The position numbers and the translations under genes are program-made. From Dioszegia crocea (Eukaryota > Basidiomycota > Tremellomycetes > Tremellales > Bulleribasidiaceae): a stretch of 64,000 bases of DNA. Position 1 is the stretch's first letter. Each line of letters starts with the position of its first letter. The notes under the pieces were generated by a model that was not told where the DNA came from, did not search any database, and worked only from the letters and a program-made list of their open reading frames with translations. The DNA is taken from contig BCKK01000007.1 in the NCBI GenBank assembly GCA_001600615.1, forward strand, positions 1,290,014 through 1,354,013. The letters run 5' to 3'. Positions 44,665 to 57,342 of this stretch are shown in pieces.

Positions 44665-47600
44665 ATGCCGCCCCGTAAGAGCCGTGCCTCTCTGCCTACT
44701 CCCGCAGATTCGACGAAGTCGGCCCAGAGTCCCTCGACGATCTCTCCCGCTTCTACCCCGGGCCCATCGACGACGAAGAAGAGAGGAAGACCTACGGCTG
44801 CTAAGGGTCTGGTTACGCCTGAAAGCCTGACGGATGGAGAGGCGGATGATGTGAAGACGGAAATGGATGAAGATGAGGATATGGAGGAGGCCAAGCCGAA
44901 GGTCGTCAGAGGGAGAAAGCGGAAAGGTGAGTGGTGATATGATTAGCGTCAGCATTTTGACCGTTGCCTACGTCAGTCGCTAATAGCTCAGTCGATCCAG
45001 ATGCTGAGCCTTCGGCGCCCTCTACCCCATCGTCCTCTAACGACACCAAAAGCACTCCGAACACCGTCGACAGCGTCACTCTTCCCGGTCGACGGTCTAA
45101 GCTCGGCCAAGAGCAGACGGGTTCCGCGGACAATCTAACGCTCGGATCGTCAGTTGGGAAGAAGGCGAGAACCAGCATGGCTCCCATGGCTAAGGTCGAG
45201 GACGAAAAGGTCAGTCTTCCCTTTCTTGTACTTTGATCATTGGCTGATGTGAGCAGGTTGAAACGGATGAATTCGGCTTCCCCGTCATTCCCCCTTCTGC
45301 TCCCAAAGGGAAGAAAGACAAACATGCCGCACAGCCATTCAACATTGGCAAGTACTCTCGAGTCGCCAAGGCATCAGCATCCGAATTGGCCTTATCGGAT
45401 CAAGAGGATGCGCCAAAACCCAAGCCTGCACGAAAGCCTAGGGCATCGGCAGCTTCCACCAAGGCCAAACCCGCACCTCGGGGCAGAGCGAAGAAGCAGA
45501 TCGAAGTCCTCTCGGATGACCTTGATGCGGAAGTGCCTGAGGATGACTTTGCGATGGATTCGGATGAGGAGGAGAACCAGGTCCGAGCGGCGATCCGAGC
45601 GAGCGCGGCGAAGGGGATGAATGATAAGTTTGGGAGTGCAAGTACGACCGAAGTCAACAGTCGAGCGTCTTCGATGGCTCCTAGGGTAAAAAGTACTGCA
45701 CCCAGTACGCCTAGTACCGGGAGGATATCCAGGGTGGCTGCTATCCGATCTGCGGAGAGTGAGTTGCTCCTCAAATGGTTGCTTTGAGCATAGCTGACTT
45801 TCTAGAAGTGAAGAAGGCGATGAAGCTCTCTGCAGGTGCCGAGGAGATGGACGACTCCGGCTCAGGCTCAGACTTTGGCGGATCGAACGGTTCCGGCTCT
45901 GCCCTCTCCGACGCTTCGTCCGGCTTCAGCTCCGAAGGTGATTCCGACGATCCCCTCGCTCTCGGCGCTAAGTCGGGCAAGGGCAAAGCAAAACCGAAAG
46001 CTAAGCCTGCGAAACGGCAAACACGATCCAAAAAGGCGTTTGCGGGCAAGGGCCAGAAGTTAGGGGGTGGAGATAGTTCAGCTCAGGTTTCAGATGATGA
46101 CGAAGGGGAAGATGAGGAGATGGCGGAGGAAGACCTTGATGCGCTTGATGATGAGACGAGAATGATGACGCTGCAAAAGATGAAGGAGGACAAGGCCGCT
46201 AAGCGGGCAGAGGAGAAGGAGAAGATGAAGCCGATAAGGAAGGCTGAGGCGGCGTTGAAGAAGGAGTTGGGAAGGAAGTTGACCAATGGCGAGAAGAATA
46301 GTATTAGGCTTGTGCTTGTGAGTTGTTGACCCCGCAGACCGGTCTGAAAGCTGACAAGATAGCATCACCCCGAGCTGCAAGATGTCTGGGGCGATCTTCA
46401 GGCCAATGTTGTGCCTATCAAACCAGTCATGATGGAGGCTCATCCCTCGCTCAAGCTCAACCTTTTGCCGTTCCAAAAGGAGAGTCTGTACTGGATGAAG
46501 GAGCAAGAGAAGGGGGTATGGAAGGGTGGGATGCTAGCAGATGAGATGGGAATGGGCAAGACGTAAGTTTTGGCTTTCCGAGCTATGCGCTGCGAAACGC
46601 GAGCAGAACTGACACTTGCAGAATCCAAACTATCGCTCTACTTCTTTCAGAACCTCGACGTAAACCCTCCCTTGTTGTCGCCCCCGTCGTAGCGCTCATG
46701 CAGTGGAAGCATGAGATTGAGAACAACACGGATGACTTTTCGGTGGTTGTATGGCATGGACAGGGAAGGATGAAGGCTGCTGAATTGAAGAAGTACGATG
46801 TGGTACGTTCTTACATACGCCCTTGTTTTTTTCCATGGCAGAGGAGCGAAATAGGACGCTGATCTTTAGGTGTTGGTCTCATACGGTACGCTCGAAGCCT
46901 CCTTCCGACGCCAAGCTCGGGGTTTCAAGCGTGGTGATGTGTTCATCAAAGAACAATCGCCCATGCACGCCTTTGAATGGTATCGGTGAGTGGTTGTCGA
47001 TCCATTACACTGAAAGGGACCGTTGAGCTGACATACCAGAGTGATATTGGACGAAGCGCACAATATTAAAGAACGATCAACAAACGCTGCAAAAGCCGCA
47101 TTCGCCCTACAAGCCCAATACAAGTGGTGTCTATCCGGTACACCGCTTCAGAACCGAGTAGGAGAATTGTACTCTCTCGTTAGGTTCTTAGGGGCAGATC
47201 CATTCAGTCATTACTTTTGTAAAAAGTGTGATTGTAAAAGTTTACATTGGAAGGTCAGCTAAGTCGGCGATCACAAGGCACGGGCAATAGCTAACTGGTT
47301 AGTTCTCCGATAAGCGGACTTGTGATCAGTGTAAACATGGACCTATGTCACATGTCTGTTTCTGGAACACTGAGGTATGTCTTCTTCACGACTACACTTC
47401 TCCGTCGTCTTGAACCCGGTTCACATAACCATCCTCTGCCATCCACCCCGCTACTTCCTCTTATCCTTATCTTCATGACAAACTTCAGTCTCCTTTCCCT
47501 GCCTCTTCTTATTATGTCGGGTTCCCACACCGGCTCTCGGTGTACCATCATGGCTCATTGCATCCTTCAATCCCCCTCTTCATCCGGCCCCTTCTTGCCT

Positions 47601-49374
47601 CACTCAGCCCAGCTGCCTCGCTCATCTCCGTCTGAGACCATAGCTGACTCTTTGCAGATCCTGACGCCTATCGCCCGATACGGTATCGAATCCGGCGGAC
47701 CAGGGCATACAGCCTTCAAAAAGCTCAAAGTCCTCCTCGACCGAATGATGCTCAGGCGGACAAAGCTCGAACGTGCCGATGATCTGGGATTACCACCTCG
47801 GACTATCGTGGTCCGACGCGATTATTTCAGTCCGGAGGAGAAAGAACTGTATATGAGTTTATTCACGGGTGCGAAACGGCAATTCGCGACGTATGTCGGG
47901 CAAGGGACGGTGTTGAATAGTAAGTCTGCCTATCTTTGCTCGTGCGACAACATGTCAGGGAGAAGAAGGGATGACAGGATGGGCTTGGGGAGATTATGGA
48001 ATTCAAGGACCTCGCTGACGTTGTAGACTACTCCAACATCTTCAGTCTCATCACCCGAATGAGACAAATGGCATGTCATCCCGATCTGGTTCTGAGGAGC
48101 AAGACGGCCATGCTGAAGGATATGGAAAGTACCGAAGGGACTGTTTGTCGGATATGCCAAGATACCGTATGTCCATCATGAGCTTCTTTTATCGCACGGA
48201 TCGTCAGTGCAGGGCAGACAAGCTGATATCTTACAGGCGGAAGACGCGATTGCTTCTGCATGTAGACACGTCTTCGACCGAGAGTGTATTAGGCAATACC
48301 TTGAAGTACAACAAAACAGGGGTCATAGAGTAAGCTGAGCGATCCTCCTCAATGAGTCGAGACCGCAGCTGACTCTATCAGCCCGAATGCCCAGTCTGTC
48401 ATATTGAAATCTCGATTGACCTTGAACAAGAAGCTATCGATGTGGAGGAGAATAGTAAAAAGGCCAAGCAGGGGATATTGAGTCGATTGGATTTGAACGT
48501 GAGTTGCAATCGCTAGATTGTCGATAGAAGACTCTGAGAATTGAAGCTGAAAATTTGTAGAATTGGAGATCGAGCTCTAAACTTGAGGCATTGGTCGAAG
48601 AGCTCGAGAAGCTTAGGAATAAGGATTGTACTATCAAGTCTCTTGTCTTGTGAGTCTAGTCAACCTACCATCACTCAAAGTTTGGCTCGTCGCTGATATT
48701 CTCAGCTCTCAATTCGTTTCATTCTTGGATTTGATCGCTTTCAGGTTACAAAAGGCTGGTTTCAATGTGAGTTCAGAGGTCAGGAGGAGTGAGGTCACTT
48801 CGAACCACAGCTCACTCTATAGATCTGTCGATTGGAAGGTGGCATGACACCCCAACAACGAGATGCCACAATCCAACATTTCAGTAAGTCTGCTGTTCTC
48901 CACCGGAGCGTCGAGCAGGGACCAAAGCTGACCATTTAGTGAATAACACCCACGTCACCGTTTTCCTAATTTCGCTCAAAGCTGGCGGTGTCGCCCTGAA
49001 TCTGACGGAAGCGAGTATGGTATTCATGATGGATTCATGGTGGAATCCTTCGGTGGAATATCAGGCGATGGATCGGATACATCGATTAGGGCAAAAGAGG
49101 CCAGTCAAGGTTGTTAAGCTTGTGGTGGAGGATAGTATTGAAGATCAAGTGAGTTTTTGTGGTCGCTTTCTTCGATTCGCACAGTCTTGACCTCGGCCTT
49201 CTGGCTCTCACTCTCGATTGGACACACCTTAACATGAGCCCAGGCTGATATCCCCAGATTGTCCAACTCCAGCACAAGAAGCTAGCAATGACCGAAGCTG
49301 CCCTCAACAAGGATCCAGATGCTGCGCTGGGGAAACTTACAGTGGAGGATCTTGGATTCTTGTTCAAGATGTGA
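44665..49374 (+). CDS. RAD16: SNF2-family DNA repair ATPase/RING protein RAD16
   Basis: Eighteen exons, all in phase, encode 1146 residues. The first 500 residues are disordered and charged. The SNF2 core has [15 protein letters not shown], Walker [24 protein letters not shown], the DEAH box in [11 protein letters not shown], and [16 protein letters not shown]. Within the ATPase sits the Rad16-type Cys cluster ([27 protein letters not shown]). Between the lobes lies a C3HC4 [22 protein letters not shown] and CPVCHIEI. The second lobe has [26 protein letters not shown] and [17 protein letters not shown]16 with RAD7 scans non-transcribed DNA for damage (global nucleotide excision repair) and acts as a ubiquitin ligase. 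Exon 9 is followed by a longer intron (47375-47657). Confidence 0.95.
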
Positions 49375-49718
49375 GAGAAGGAGGGTCTGGTCGGTCGATG
49401 GTGTTTCTGGGATTGCCTGGGTGGGGATGCTTTTTGTATAGAGGATAGTATACGGTGCCATGTAGCATATGATGAGACTCGTACCAGTGTATCAGAAACA
49501 GAAGTACTGGCCCGTCAGGCGCTCACTAGCCTACGCAAATGATAACCAACTTCGCTGCTTATGCCCCTATCTAAGGAAAATGTCCCTTCCTGCGCCCAAG
49601 ATCTGGAACAAGAGAACCCATAACATTGTCCAACGCCGCGAAAATTGTCCGTCCCACACCCTCAAGCCCCTGATCCGCCCAGCCTTACTCCTTCTCTCGC
49701 ACCTTCACCCCCAAATAT
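49375..49718. other. 3' flanks of convergent RAD16 and CPL1-like gene A
   Basis: No gene seen. Part of this sequence (C-rich, near 49620-49700) is similar to the stretch at 51160-51270 downstream of CPL1-like copy B, so the duplication includes the 3' flank. Confidence 0.5.
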
Positions 49719-50805
49719 CTAAAACGCCCGTACGCATCGCCCAGCTCTACATGTCATATTGTCTTCATCGTCTGAGCAGCTAGTAACATGTCAGCAAAGA
49801 TTGCTTTGGCTCAGAGATGGATGAAAGACTCACTTGATGCCGGAAAAGCTGGCATTGTGCTTGCCATGTCGCTTCGGCTTATATTCCCCAAATACACATC
49901 CTCCGCATGATTCCAGCTCGGACATAGTGTCGATACACTACGAAGTGAGCAATTGGCCATATTGCCGAACCCAGAGAAAAGAGATCCAGGCTTACCTCAT
50001 AACTATCGCTCTCCTCCGCGCCTTGGACCTTGCAGGCTGTGGTGCCAGCCGGGCAGTATTGGGGTTGAGCGGGGATATGCCTCTTGCGCCTCACGAGCTG
50101 AGAAGCGGCAGCACCGGCGGGATGGGAGTAGAAGTACGATATTTGCCCGTACTCATCGCTGTCACCGAATGGTGCGCAGCTCCTTCGCCCGTCGAGTGCG
50201 CCGGGAATAGTCTCAGCCGAGCCACACTGGCAATCGAAGAAGGAGGCCAGGATGTCATCCTCATTGTAATGAGGGGAGACGAAGACGCCCGTTTCGCCTC
50301 GGCACGTATTGAAGCACTCGTTGATTGACTGTGTTTGGAAGCCCGCCGCGATGTAATTGTAGCAACCGCTGAAGGTGAATGTAGTCCTGAGCCGGTAGAA
50401 TGATAAATCCGAGTTGATTGGACATCGGTCTGCGTTGGGTGCCTGACGAGAAGACGAGTATCTGTAAGGATCGGGGGTGACTGTGAGGCATTGACAGAAG
50501 CCGCCGAGTGTAGCGTAGGCTGAAGAATAGCCTGGGAGGGTCTCGGGTCGAGCTGAGCAGATCGCCTGTAGTAGTCAGTAAAAAGCCTGGTTCACGTTCC
50601 AAGTCGAAATCGGAAATCATCGCCTTTCTTGGGTTAGGCGACGAGTAATCAGACCTACAGCGCAGTTTGCGGGGCTGATAGAGCTGCTTGAGTAGTAGCT
50701 ACTACCTTCGGGGACCCCGCCTGAGATACATCCGATGAAAGTGTCGGCTGCAAAGATTATCGGGAGGAACAGGAGGGCGAGCACGGAGCCAAGAGAGGAT
50801 AGCAT
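49719..50805 (-). CDS. CPL1-like cysteine-rich secreted protein, copy A
   Basis: Four exons (50805-50659, 50565-49996, 49937-49834, 49779-49719) encode 293 residues. A signal peptide (LGSVLALLFLPIIFAADTF) leads into a Cys-rich region with FSGCYNYIAAGFQTQSINEC, then FNTCRGETGVFVSP and FDCQCGSAETIPG, somewhat like a WSC module. After a basic spacer (LVRRKRHIPAQP, a possible Kex2 site) comes the CPL1-like block: YCPAGTTACKVQGAEESDSY, then ECIDTMSELESCGGCVFGEY, and the end NCSDDEDNMTCRAGRCVRAF. Cryptococcus CPL1 is a small secreted protein with this Cys pattern and affects capsule and host interaction. The function here is unknown. Copy B lies 478 bp upstream in the same orientation. Confidence 0.82.
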
Positions 50806-51282
50806 CCTCGCTGTGCCGATGGGGCTTAAGGAGTTATCGCGGGCGGGGGCTAGAGGAGAGATTTGTCAGTATGATGAAGAACGGAGTATGATATAGAGGG
50901 TAAAGGCACAGCATATAGATGACCCAGGCTGACAGCAACCAAACAAAGGGCAGAACGTGATGGTGCCTGATTTGAAAACCAGATCTTACCTCTTTGGGTC
51001 AATTCATTAGCAGTTGGTAAACAACAAGCCACACACGTGAACTCTCACCAGGCACGCTGATCTACCAAAATCTACTTGCCAGGGTGAGATGCTATTGATA
51101 TACTTGATCAAGGAAGAAGTTCATGGAGGAAGTAGTTTCGAACAAATTGTCCCACACTCCAGTTCCCCCCAAGTCCAACACAGTACCGAAGAAATTGTCC
51201 GACAGTTAACCCACGCCCAGAATGACACCCAGCCCTTGATACATTCCTCCTACCCTTCAATCCTTCAACTCCTCGCCCTCGC
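50806..51282. other. intergenic between the two CPL1-like copies
   Basis: Upstream region of copy A and 3' flank of copy B. No gene seen. Confidence 0.45.
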
Positions 51283-52390
51283 CTAGAATGCCCGTACACA
51301 TCGCCCAGCTCTACACGTCATGTTGTTGTTGTCTCCATCGTCCGAACAGCTAAACAATGCGTCAGCGCTTACAGCTTGGGAGTTAATGGATGAGAGCTCA
51401 CTTGACGCCCGAGAAGCTCGCATCATGCCTGCCATGTCGCTTAGGCTTGTATTCCCCAAATACACACCCTCCTCAAGATTCAAGCTCAGTCATAACGTCG
51501 ATACACTGCAAAGTCAGCAATTGTCCGTAATACCGAATATGAGAGTATCCGGCTTACTTCATAACTGTCGCTATCCCCGCTCTGGACCATACAAGCTGTG
51601 GTACCGGCTGGGCAGTATCGGGGTTGGGGGGTGATATGCCTTTTGCGGCGGACGAGCTGGGAGGCGGCAGCGGCGGCGGGATGGGAGAAGAAGTATGATG
51701 GTGCTCGAATCTCGAACCCGGTATATGGATCGCAGTACTGTCTAGGCTCATCGAGTGAGCCGGGAATAGTTTCGGCCGAGCCACACTGGCAGTCGACGAA
51801 TGAGGATTCGTAGTCATCCAGATCGAGGTAAGGGGAGATGAATACCCCCGTCTCGCCTCGGCAGGCGTTGAAGCAGTCATTAATTGACTGTGTTTGGAAG
51901 CCCGTCGGGACGTATTGGTAGCAACCATCAAACGCGAATGTGGTGAGGAGGCGATAGATGGAGAAATCGTGGGCATCAGTGCAGACGTCGAAGTCAGGAT
52001 AGCCGCTGGATGAGTAAGAATAAACAGGATTGATGGCATCGCTGCAAAGACAGAGGCCATAACGGGGGACGTCGCTATTTGGTCGGTATGCCGAGATGTG
52101 GCCGGGGCGAGCCTCGGGCCGAGCTGAGCATATAGCCTGTTATGGTCAGCTTACAATTCTTTGCCGCAGATTTTGACATTTCACCACGTCGTGCGAGAGG
52201 CTACGATCTGCAGCGACAGGACTTATATCAGACTTACAGCGCAATCGGCGGCACTCGAGACTTCCCCTTGAACCTCATATTCATAGGTTGTACCCCGACG
52301 CGCGGAATAGTGACATCCGATGAAAGTGTTTGCTGCGGAGATCATGGGGAAGAAGAGGGCGAAAGCGAGAATGATAAGGGAGAGCATCAT
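51283..52390 (-). pseudogene. CPL1-like cysteine-rich secreted protein, copy B, with a premature stop
   Basis: Same four-exon plan as copy A (52390-52238, 52136-51558, 51505 onward, last exon ending 51283). A signal peptide (MMLSLIILAFALFFPMISAA), the FDGCYQYVPTGFQTQSINDC region, RRKRHITPQPRYCPAGTTAC and the tail SCSDDGDNNNMTCRAGRC are all preserved. In exon 3 the Cys codon of the ESCGGC motif (TGC in copy A) is TGA at 51475-51473. Translation would therefore end after residue 254 and lose about 49 residues holding several conserved Cys. The frame downstream of the stop is still intact with good splice sites, so the change is recent, or the truncated form is used. One base separates the two states, and a sequencing error is possible. 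Confidence 0.75.
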
Positions 52391-52927
52391 AGTGCGGCGG
52401 TGGGGATCGAAGGGGGAATTGTAAACAGGTGATATTCGGATTGGGTGTTGAAGAATGACTTTGAAGGATTAGAAAGGATGAATGATAAGTAGGTACAACG
52501 TCAAGAACCCCCCAGTGGTTCTCTGATAATCCACTGTGGACCGGGTCAACAGCCGTAAGCTTCGTCATCTTCATTTATTATGGTGAAGGTCTTTCAGGTG
52601 GACATTGAACGCCATTCACAGAGGTCAACAAAGAGTCAACGTGAGTGTGCCTGAGTGACGAGCTAAGTATTATATACCACTTTGGGACAATCCATTAGCC
52701 ATCAGTTGCGTCAGGTCATATTCGGCAGCCGGGTCAGCTTGCCAGATGGGATGTGCATATGATAGCATATGATGTCGAGCGACTGTTCAAACTTGTGATC
52801 ATGCTGCGCTATCTATGCTGCAATCCCGGGACCTGTCAAATGTATTCATCCATAATATCCCTAATCCAGTACCTGGCGCTATACCTGCACAGAACCTCAA
52901 AGACCATTTCCCTTCCTTCTCATCCCC
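52391..52927. other. intergenic, upstream of CPL1-like copy B
   Basis: A TATATAAT-type element near 52667-52674 (minus strand) could serve copy B. The rest holds no gene. Confidence 0.4.
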
Positions 52928-54117
52928 TCATATCTGCCCCGACCCTCCATTCACCTCTTCATCAATCTCCATACCCCCATCCCCTTCCCCCTCTTCTTCC
53001 CCATCACCATCCCCATTACCCGCCGCATCCTCAGCCATCAACCTCTTCGCCTTCTCCATAGCCAATTTAGCTTCTTTAGCATAATGTTCCTTCCTCTTGC
53101 CCTGGAACTCTTTATGTTTCTGCTTAGCCTCCTCATCCATTTCTTCATCTGAATCACTAAACACCTCACCTCCTCCCTCCTGTTCTCCATCAACCCCCAA
53201 TTTGGGTCTCTGGGCATTCGCAGCTGTATTGGCCGAAGTGGCACCTAGGGCCATACCGGTAATTTCCATTCCTGATCCAGATGGGATAGCGGATACTTGA
53301 CCACCCGAGTCAGAGGCCGGATTGGGAGTGATGAGATGTGCAGAAGCTGCGTCGGACGGTGTGCGAGAGCGGGGCTGGCCGCTGCCGCCTGGTCGGACGG
53401 GGTGGTCTTTGGTTGGTAAGGAGAATGAGGCGGAGCGCGAGGATGAGCCGGAGCGGGAAGAAGATGTCATGCTTGGTCGTCGGTCCGAGGTGGAACGTGA
53501 GGGAGATTGCGGGTTGGAAGATTGGAGGTCGAAGTCGGGCACGTCTGGCTGTCAGCACATGACTGGGTAAGCAAGGAGTGTTGTCAGGGTCACAAGAGTC
53601 TGATCGAAGCACCCCCCTCCTCCACAAGCACTTCCTCCGAACCATAAGATTCAAACTCCAATCTTAGAAAAGACATCCAGACTCACCAGTCAACATCATG
53701 TCCTTCTCTGGGTCACCCCAAACATAAGGCGTCTTGGGCTCTGATATCTTCCTGCCAAATTAGCTGTGATCTCCTCGACATAACGCTCGAGACAGCTCAC
53801 ATCAAACTGTCCTTCCCAATCTCCGTCTCTGCCAAATTCTTCTCATCCCACTGCACCCTTTCCGCATCAATTGCAGGCTGATCATTCGGGCCAATCTGAC
53901 TCGGACGCCTAAGTGGGTTCTTCAATATCCCCTTGGCAGGCGGTGGACGAGCTGCAGATGGAGTAGCAGGCTCCATATCTTCATTCCCCTCTTCGCCTAG
54001 AACGCTACCTTCGAGCGTGTTGGCCTCATCAATAGGGGCGCGGGATGGCTCGGCGGCGGTAGGGATGTCGATGTGCATTGGGTGAGAGTGGGTTGATGCG
54101 TATGTACGTTCTGACAT
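52928..54117 (-). CDS. GLC8: protein phosphatase 1 regulatory inhibitor-2 (IPP-2/GLC8 family)
   Basis: Three exons (54117-53801, 53751-53687, 53544-52928) encode 332 residues. The diagnostic segments are PPAKGILKNPLRR near residue 65 (PP1-docking KGILK), VQWDEKNLAETEIGKDSL (about 88-105) and, across intron 1, MKISEPKTPYVWGDPE with the Thr of KTPY that GSK3-type kinases phosphorylate in animal inhibitor-2. In the C-terminal part the conserved acidic helix EEAKQKHKEFQGKRKEHYAK supplies the third PP1 contact. It modulates PP1 (GLC7) in the nucleus and cytoplasm. The regions between motifs are Ser/Pro/Gly-rich and disordered, which makes the protein longer than the yeast and human forms. Confidence 0.9.
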
Positions 54118-54548
54118 GGTGCCGGAGTGTATCTCAGTCAGTATAGAGGGCTGATGGGGTATGATGGTGTGGGGAATGCTCAGGTGTATAAGGTGCAGTG
54201 GAGCTGTGTAGGGCGGAGCTTGGCTGACGACCAGCATTCCTAATGACGCAAGGCGAGGCTGGAGTTGCCACTTCCGGACATTACCAAAAGTCATCTCGTA
54301 ATCCGGCTTGCCAAACCGGACAAACCCCTAGTCTGGCTGGATTTCGATTAGCGGAGCTCACCGAAAAGCAATAGCGGCATCAAAATCCACCTTCAAAACA
54401 ATCAACCGCACCCGGAATCCGGGTCGCCTTTTCACCCGGACCGGACTCTGGCGCGTCTGCCACGTCGGCAAGCTCACTCTGGAACTTTCCATACAGCCAG
54501 TCATCTATCCATACCCTCTACCCACAACCTATACATACACCTACTACG
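54118..54548. promoter_or_regulatory. divergent promoter between inhibitor-2 and calnexin genes
   Basis: A 431-bp region between divergent start codons. The 60 bp before the calnexin ATG are C/A-rich leader. No clear TATA box or UPR element was found by eye. Confidence 0.4.
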
Positions 54549-57342
54549 ATGCGCGCACACAACGTAGCTTCCACGGCAGGGGCTAGTGCCTTGTTACTCG
54601 CTTTGACAGCGGCAGCGGAGGCGAGCTTCCAGGTGAGTTGGAGTTCTTGGCAAAGAGCGCCCATTCCTGGTGTCGAATGATCGACTTACTGTGCATGACT
54701 GACGCGATTAGGCTACCACACTCACTGCGCCCTTCATTGAGCAGTTCCAGGAGCAGATCCCTCAGTCTCGATGGACTGTTTCGCGCGCTACGAAGCAGAC
54801 GCCCGTCGGCGATGAGACATTCTCGTACGTTGGGACTTGGGCTGTTGAGGAGCCTGAGGTGTACCCTGGTATCAAGGGTGATACCGGTCTTGTCATCAGT
54901 AAGCTACTAATCTCGTGTAAAACGTATGATGACTAGCTAACAAGGCAGAATCAAAAGCTGCACACCACGCCATATCGACACTCTTTGCTGAGCCGATCGA
55001 CCCTAAGGGTAAACCCTTTGTGGTGCAGTATGAGGTCAAGCTCCAGAAGGGGCTAGACTGTGGAGGAGCGTACATCAAGCTGTTGGCTGAGAGTGGAGAT
55101 GGAGAGGGATTGAGGGCCGGCGCGGAGTACACGGATAAGGTATGTTGGTTTGGCCTGGATCGGAATGTTGAATGGAGGTGTGGGAGCAAGCTTTACAAGG
55201 GTCATGGAGACAATCGGGAGTCTCACTTTATATTCCCCCATCATCAGACAGTCTGATCCTCCTCCCCCCTCAGACTATCGCCACTGCCTCCTTTGTCCCA
55301 CGCTAACTCTCAGACCCCCTTTACCATCATGTTCGGGCCCGACAAGTGCGGCTCGACCAACAAAGTCCACTTCATCTTCAGGCACCAAAACCCCATTACT
55401 GGTGAATGGGAGGAGAAGCATCTGCAAAACCCCCCAGCACCCAAGATTACAAAGACTACCGCTTTGTACACCCTTATCGTCAAGTAAGCTTTCCCACCGT
55501 TCTTCTCGTAGTCCACGTGATCTGGACAATTTAGCTGACAGACGAAGCCCCGATCAGACATTTGAGATTCTCATTAACGATGAATCTGTCCGATCTGGAT
55601 CCCTGCTCGAAGATTTCGATCCCGCCGTCAACCCGCCTAAGGAGATTGATGACCCGGAAGACTTTAAGCCTGAGAGCTGGGTTGATATTGCCGAGATTGA
55701 CGATACGGACGCTACCAAGGTGGGTCCTTTCTCGTCAACGTATAGTGTAGAGCTGATGATTCAGCCTGAAGACTGGGACGAGGACGCGCCACTCATGATT
55801 ATTGACGAATCCGCCACTAAGCCTGAAGATTGGTTGGAGAATGAGCCTGAGATGATTCCGGACCCTGAGGCTGAGAAGCCTGAGGAGTGGGATGTGAGTA
55901 CTGGCTAAGGACTCGGAGAGTGGAGCTGACGCTGGGTAGGACGAGGAAGATGGAGATTGGATCGCGCCAATGGTTGTTAACCCTAAATGTGAAGAGGGAT
56001 CAGGATGCGGGGTTTGGTCAGCTCCTAAGACTAGGAACCCGAACTACAAGGCGAGTCTAGGTTCAGTGTGCGATAGGGGAGACATTAGGAGAGGTGGAAA
56101 AGGAGCAATGAGAGGGGTATAAGGGGAACACCATGCTGATACTTCACAGGGCGCATGGACAGTCCCCAAGATTCCCAACCCAGCTTATCAGGGTATTTGG
56201 GCGCCCAAAAAGATTGCCAACCCGCAATTCTTTGAAGACTCTACGCCGTCGGACTTTACAAAGATTGCCGGGATTGGGATTGAGCTTTGGACTATGACTG
56301 AGGATATCTTATGTGAGTCTTGGGTCACGGCTTTGTGTCTGTTGTTCAGGGGATGGGAGGGGGGAATATAGAAATGAGGAAGAAGGGGTGCTTTGAGGAT
56401 AATCGGAGACTGAAGATCTTCTTGGAAGATGGAATCTACCCCAGACCAAACAAAGTCCAAAAGAAACCTGGCTGACATTCTTCAGTCGACAACATCTTCA
56501 TTGGTCACAACGCCGCCGACGCCAAGAAATTCGCTGCTGAGACTTTCCACGTCAAGAAGCCTATTGAGAAGGAACTTGAAGGTTCAGACTCTGACGAAAT
56601 TGAGATTGAGCCCAAGACGCTCTTGGAGAAGATCCAATTGAAGGTTTATGAGTTCATCCGTGAGTCTTTGGCTTTGGCTTTGCTCTTCATCTCCTTCTGA
56701 AATTTCCGGCCGTCTCGTGTTTTTCGCGCCTTCCTACTATTCTTTCCTCCCTCCAAATCCCATCATCCACTTTTCTTTACTTCAGCCGAAGGATCTCGCT
56801 CTATATTCCCACCTTTGCCCCTCATTGTTTTCAATACCTCCCAGACTGCCAATCTACATTTCCCAATTCACCCCATACCCTCTTGGACCAGCGCTGACTT
56901 TCAGACTTGGCCGGATACGACTTCATGTCGGCTCTCAAGCAGATGCCGGACGTTGCTGCCGGACTCGCCGCTGCTCTCTTCACCGTTTTGGGCATGTTGG
57001 GCGCTCTCTTTGGTCTTATGGGATCTAAGCCTACTGTTGTAAGTCTGAGTTTACACCTTCTACCCCTTCCCCTACATTCGACATTTGGGTCACCATCAGT
57101 TCTCGGTGTCGATCACTATCGTTCGCTCTCGGATTTGGATGACGCTAACAATACAGGTCAAGAAGACAGCCGTCAAGGTTACTTCTGACAAACCCGTCCT
57201 CGCCAAACCCGTCAAGACTGACCCCGCCGCCGTACCTACCGTTACGGAGACTGTCATCATTCCTGATCAGCCTATTGTGGTGGATGCTGGAGCTGGAGCT
57301 GAGGGGACGAGGAAGAGGGCTACGAGGAGCAGCAAGGATTAG
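54549..57342 (+). CDS. CNE1: calnexin, ER lectin chaperone
   Basis: Eleven exons (first 54549-54632, last 57157-57342) encode 566 residues with phases closing throughout. A signal peptide ([16 protein letters not shown]) precedes the lectin domain: [51 protein letters not shown]. The proline-rich arm has the type-1 repeats ([45 protein letters not shown]) and type-2 repeats ([39 protein letters not shown]). The membrane helix is [17 protein letters not shown], and the cytosolic tail is short and basic (KRATRSSKD). It binds monoglucosylated glycoproteins. The intron after exon 7 (56051-56149) has a GC donor (GCGAGT), the only non-GT donor needed in the window. Confidence 0.95.

Noticed and set aside
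46083..46506. Minus-strand frames opposite RAD16
   Set aside because: Shadows of its Lys/Glu-rich N-terminal region and of the ATPase start.
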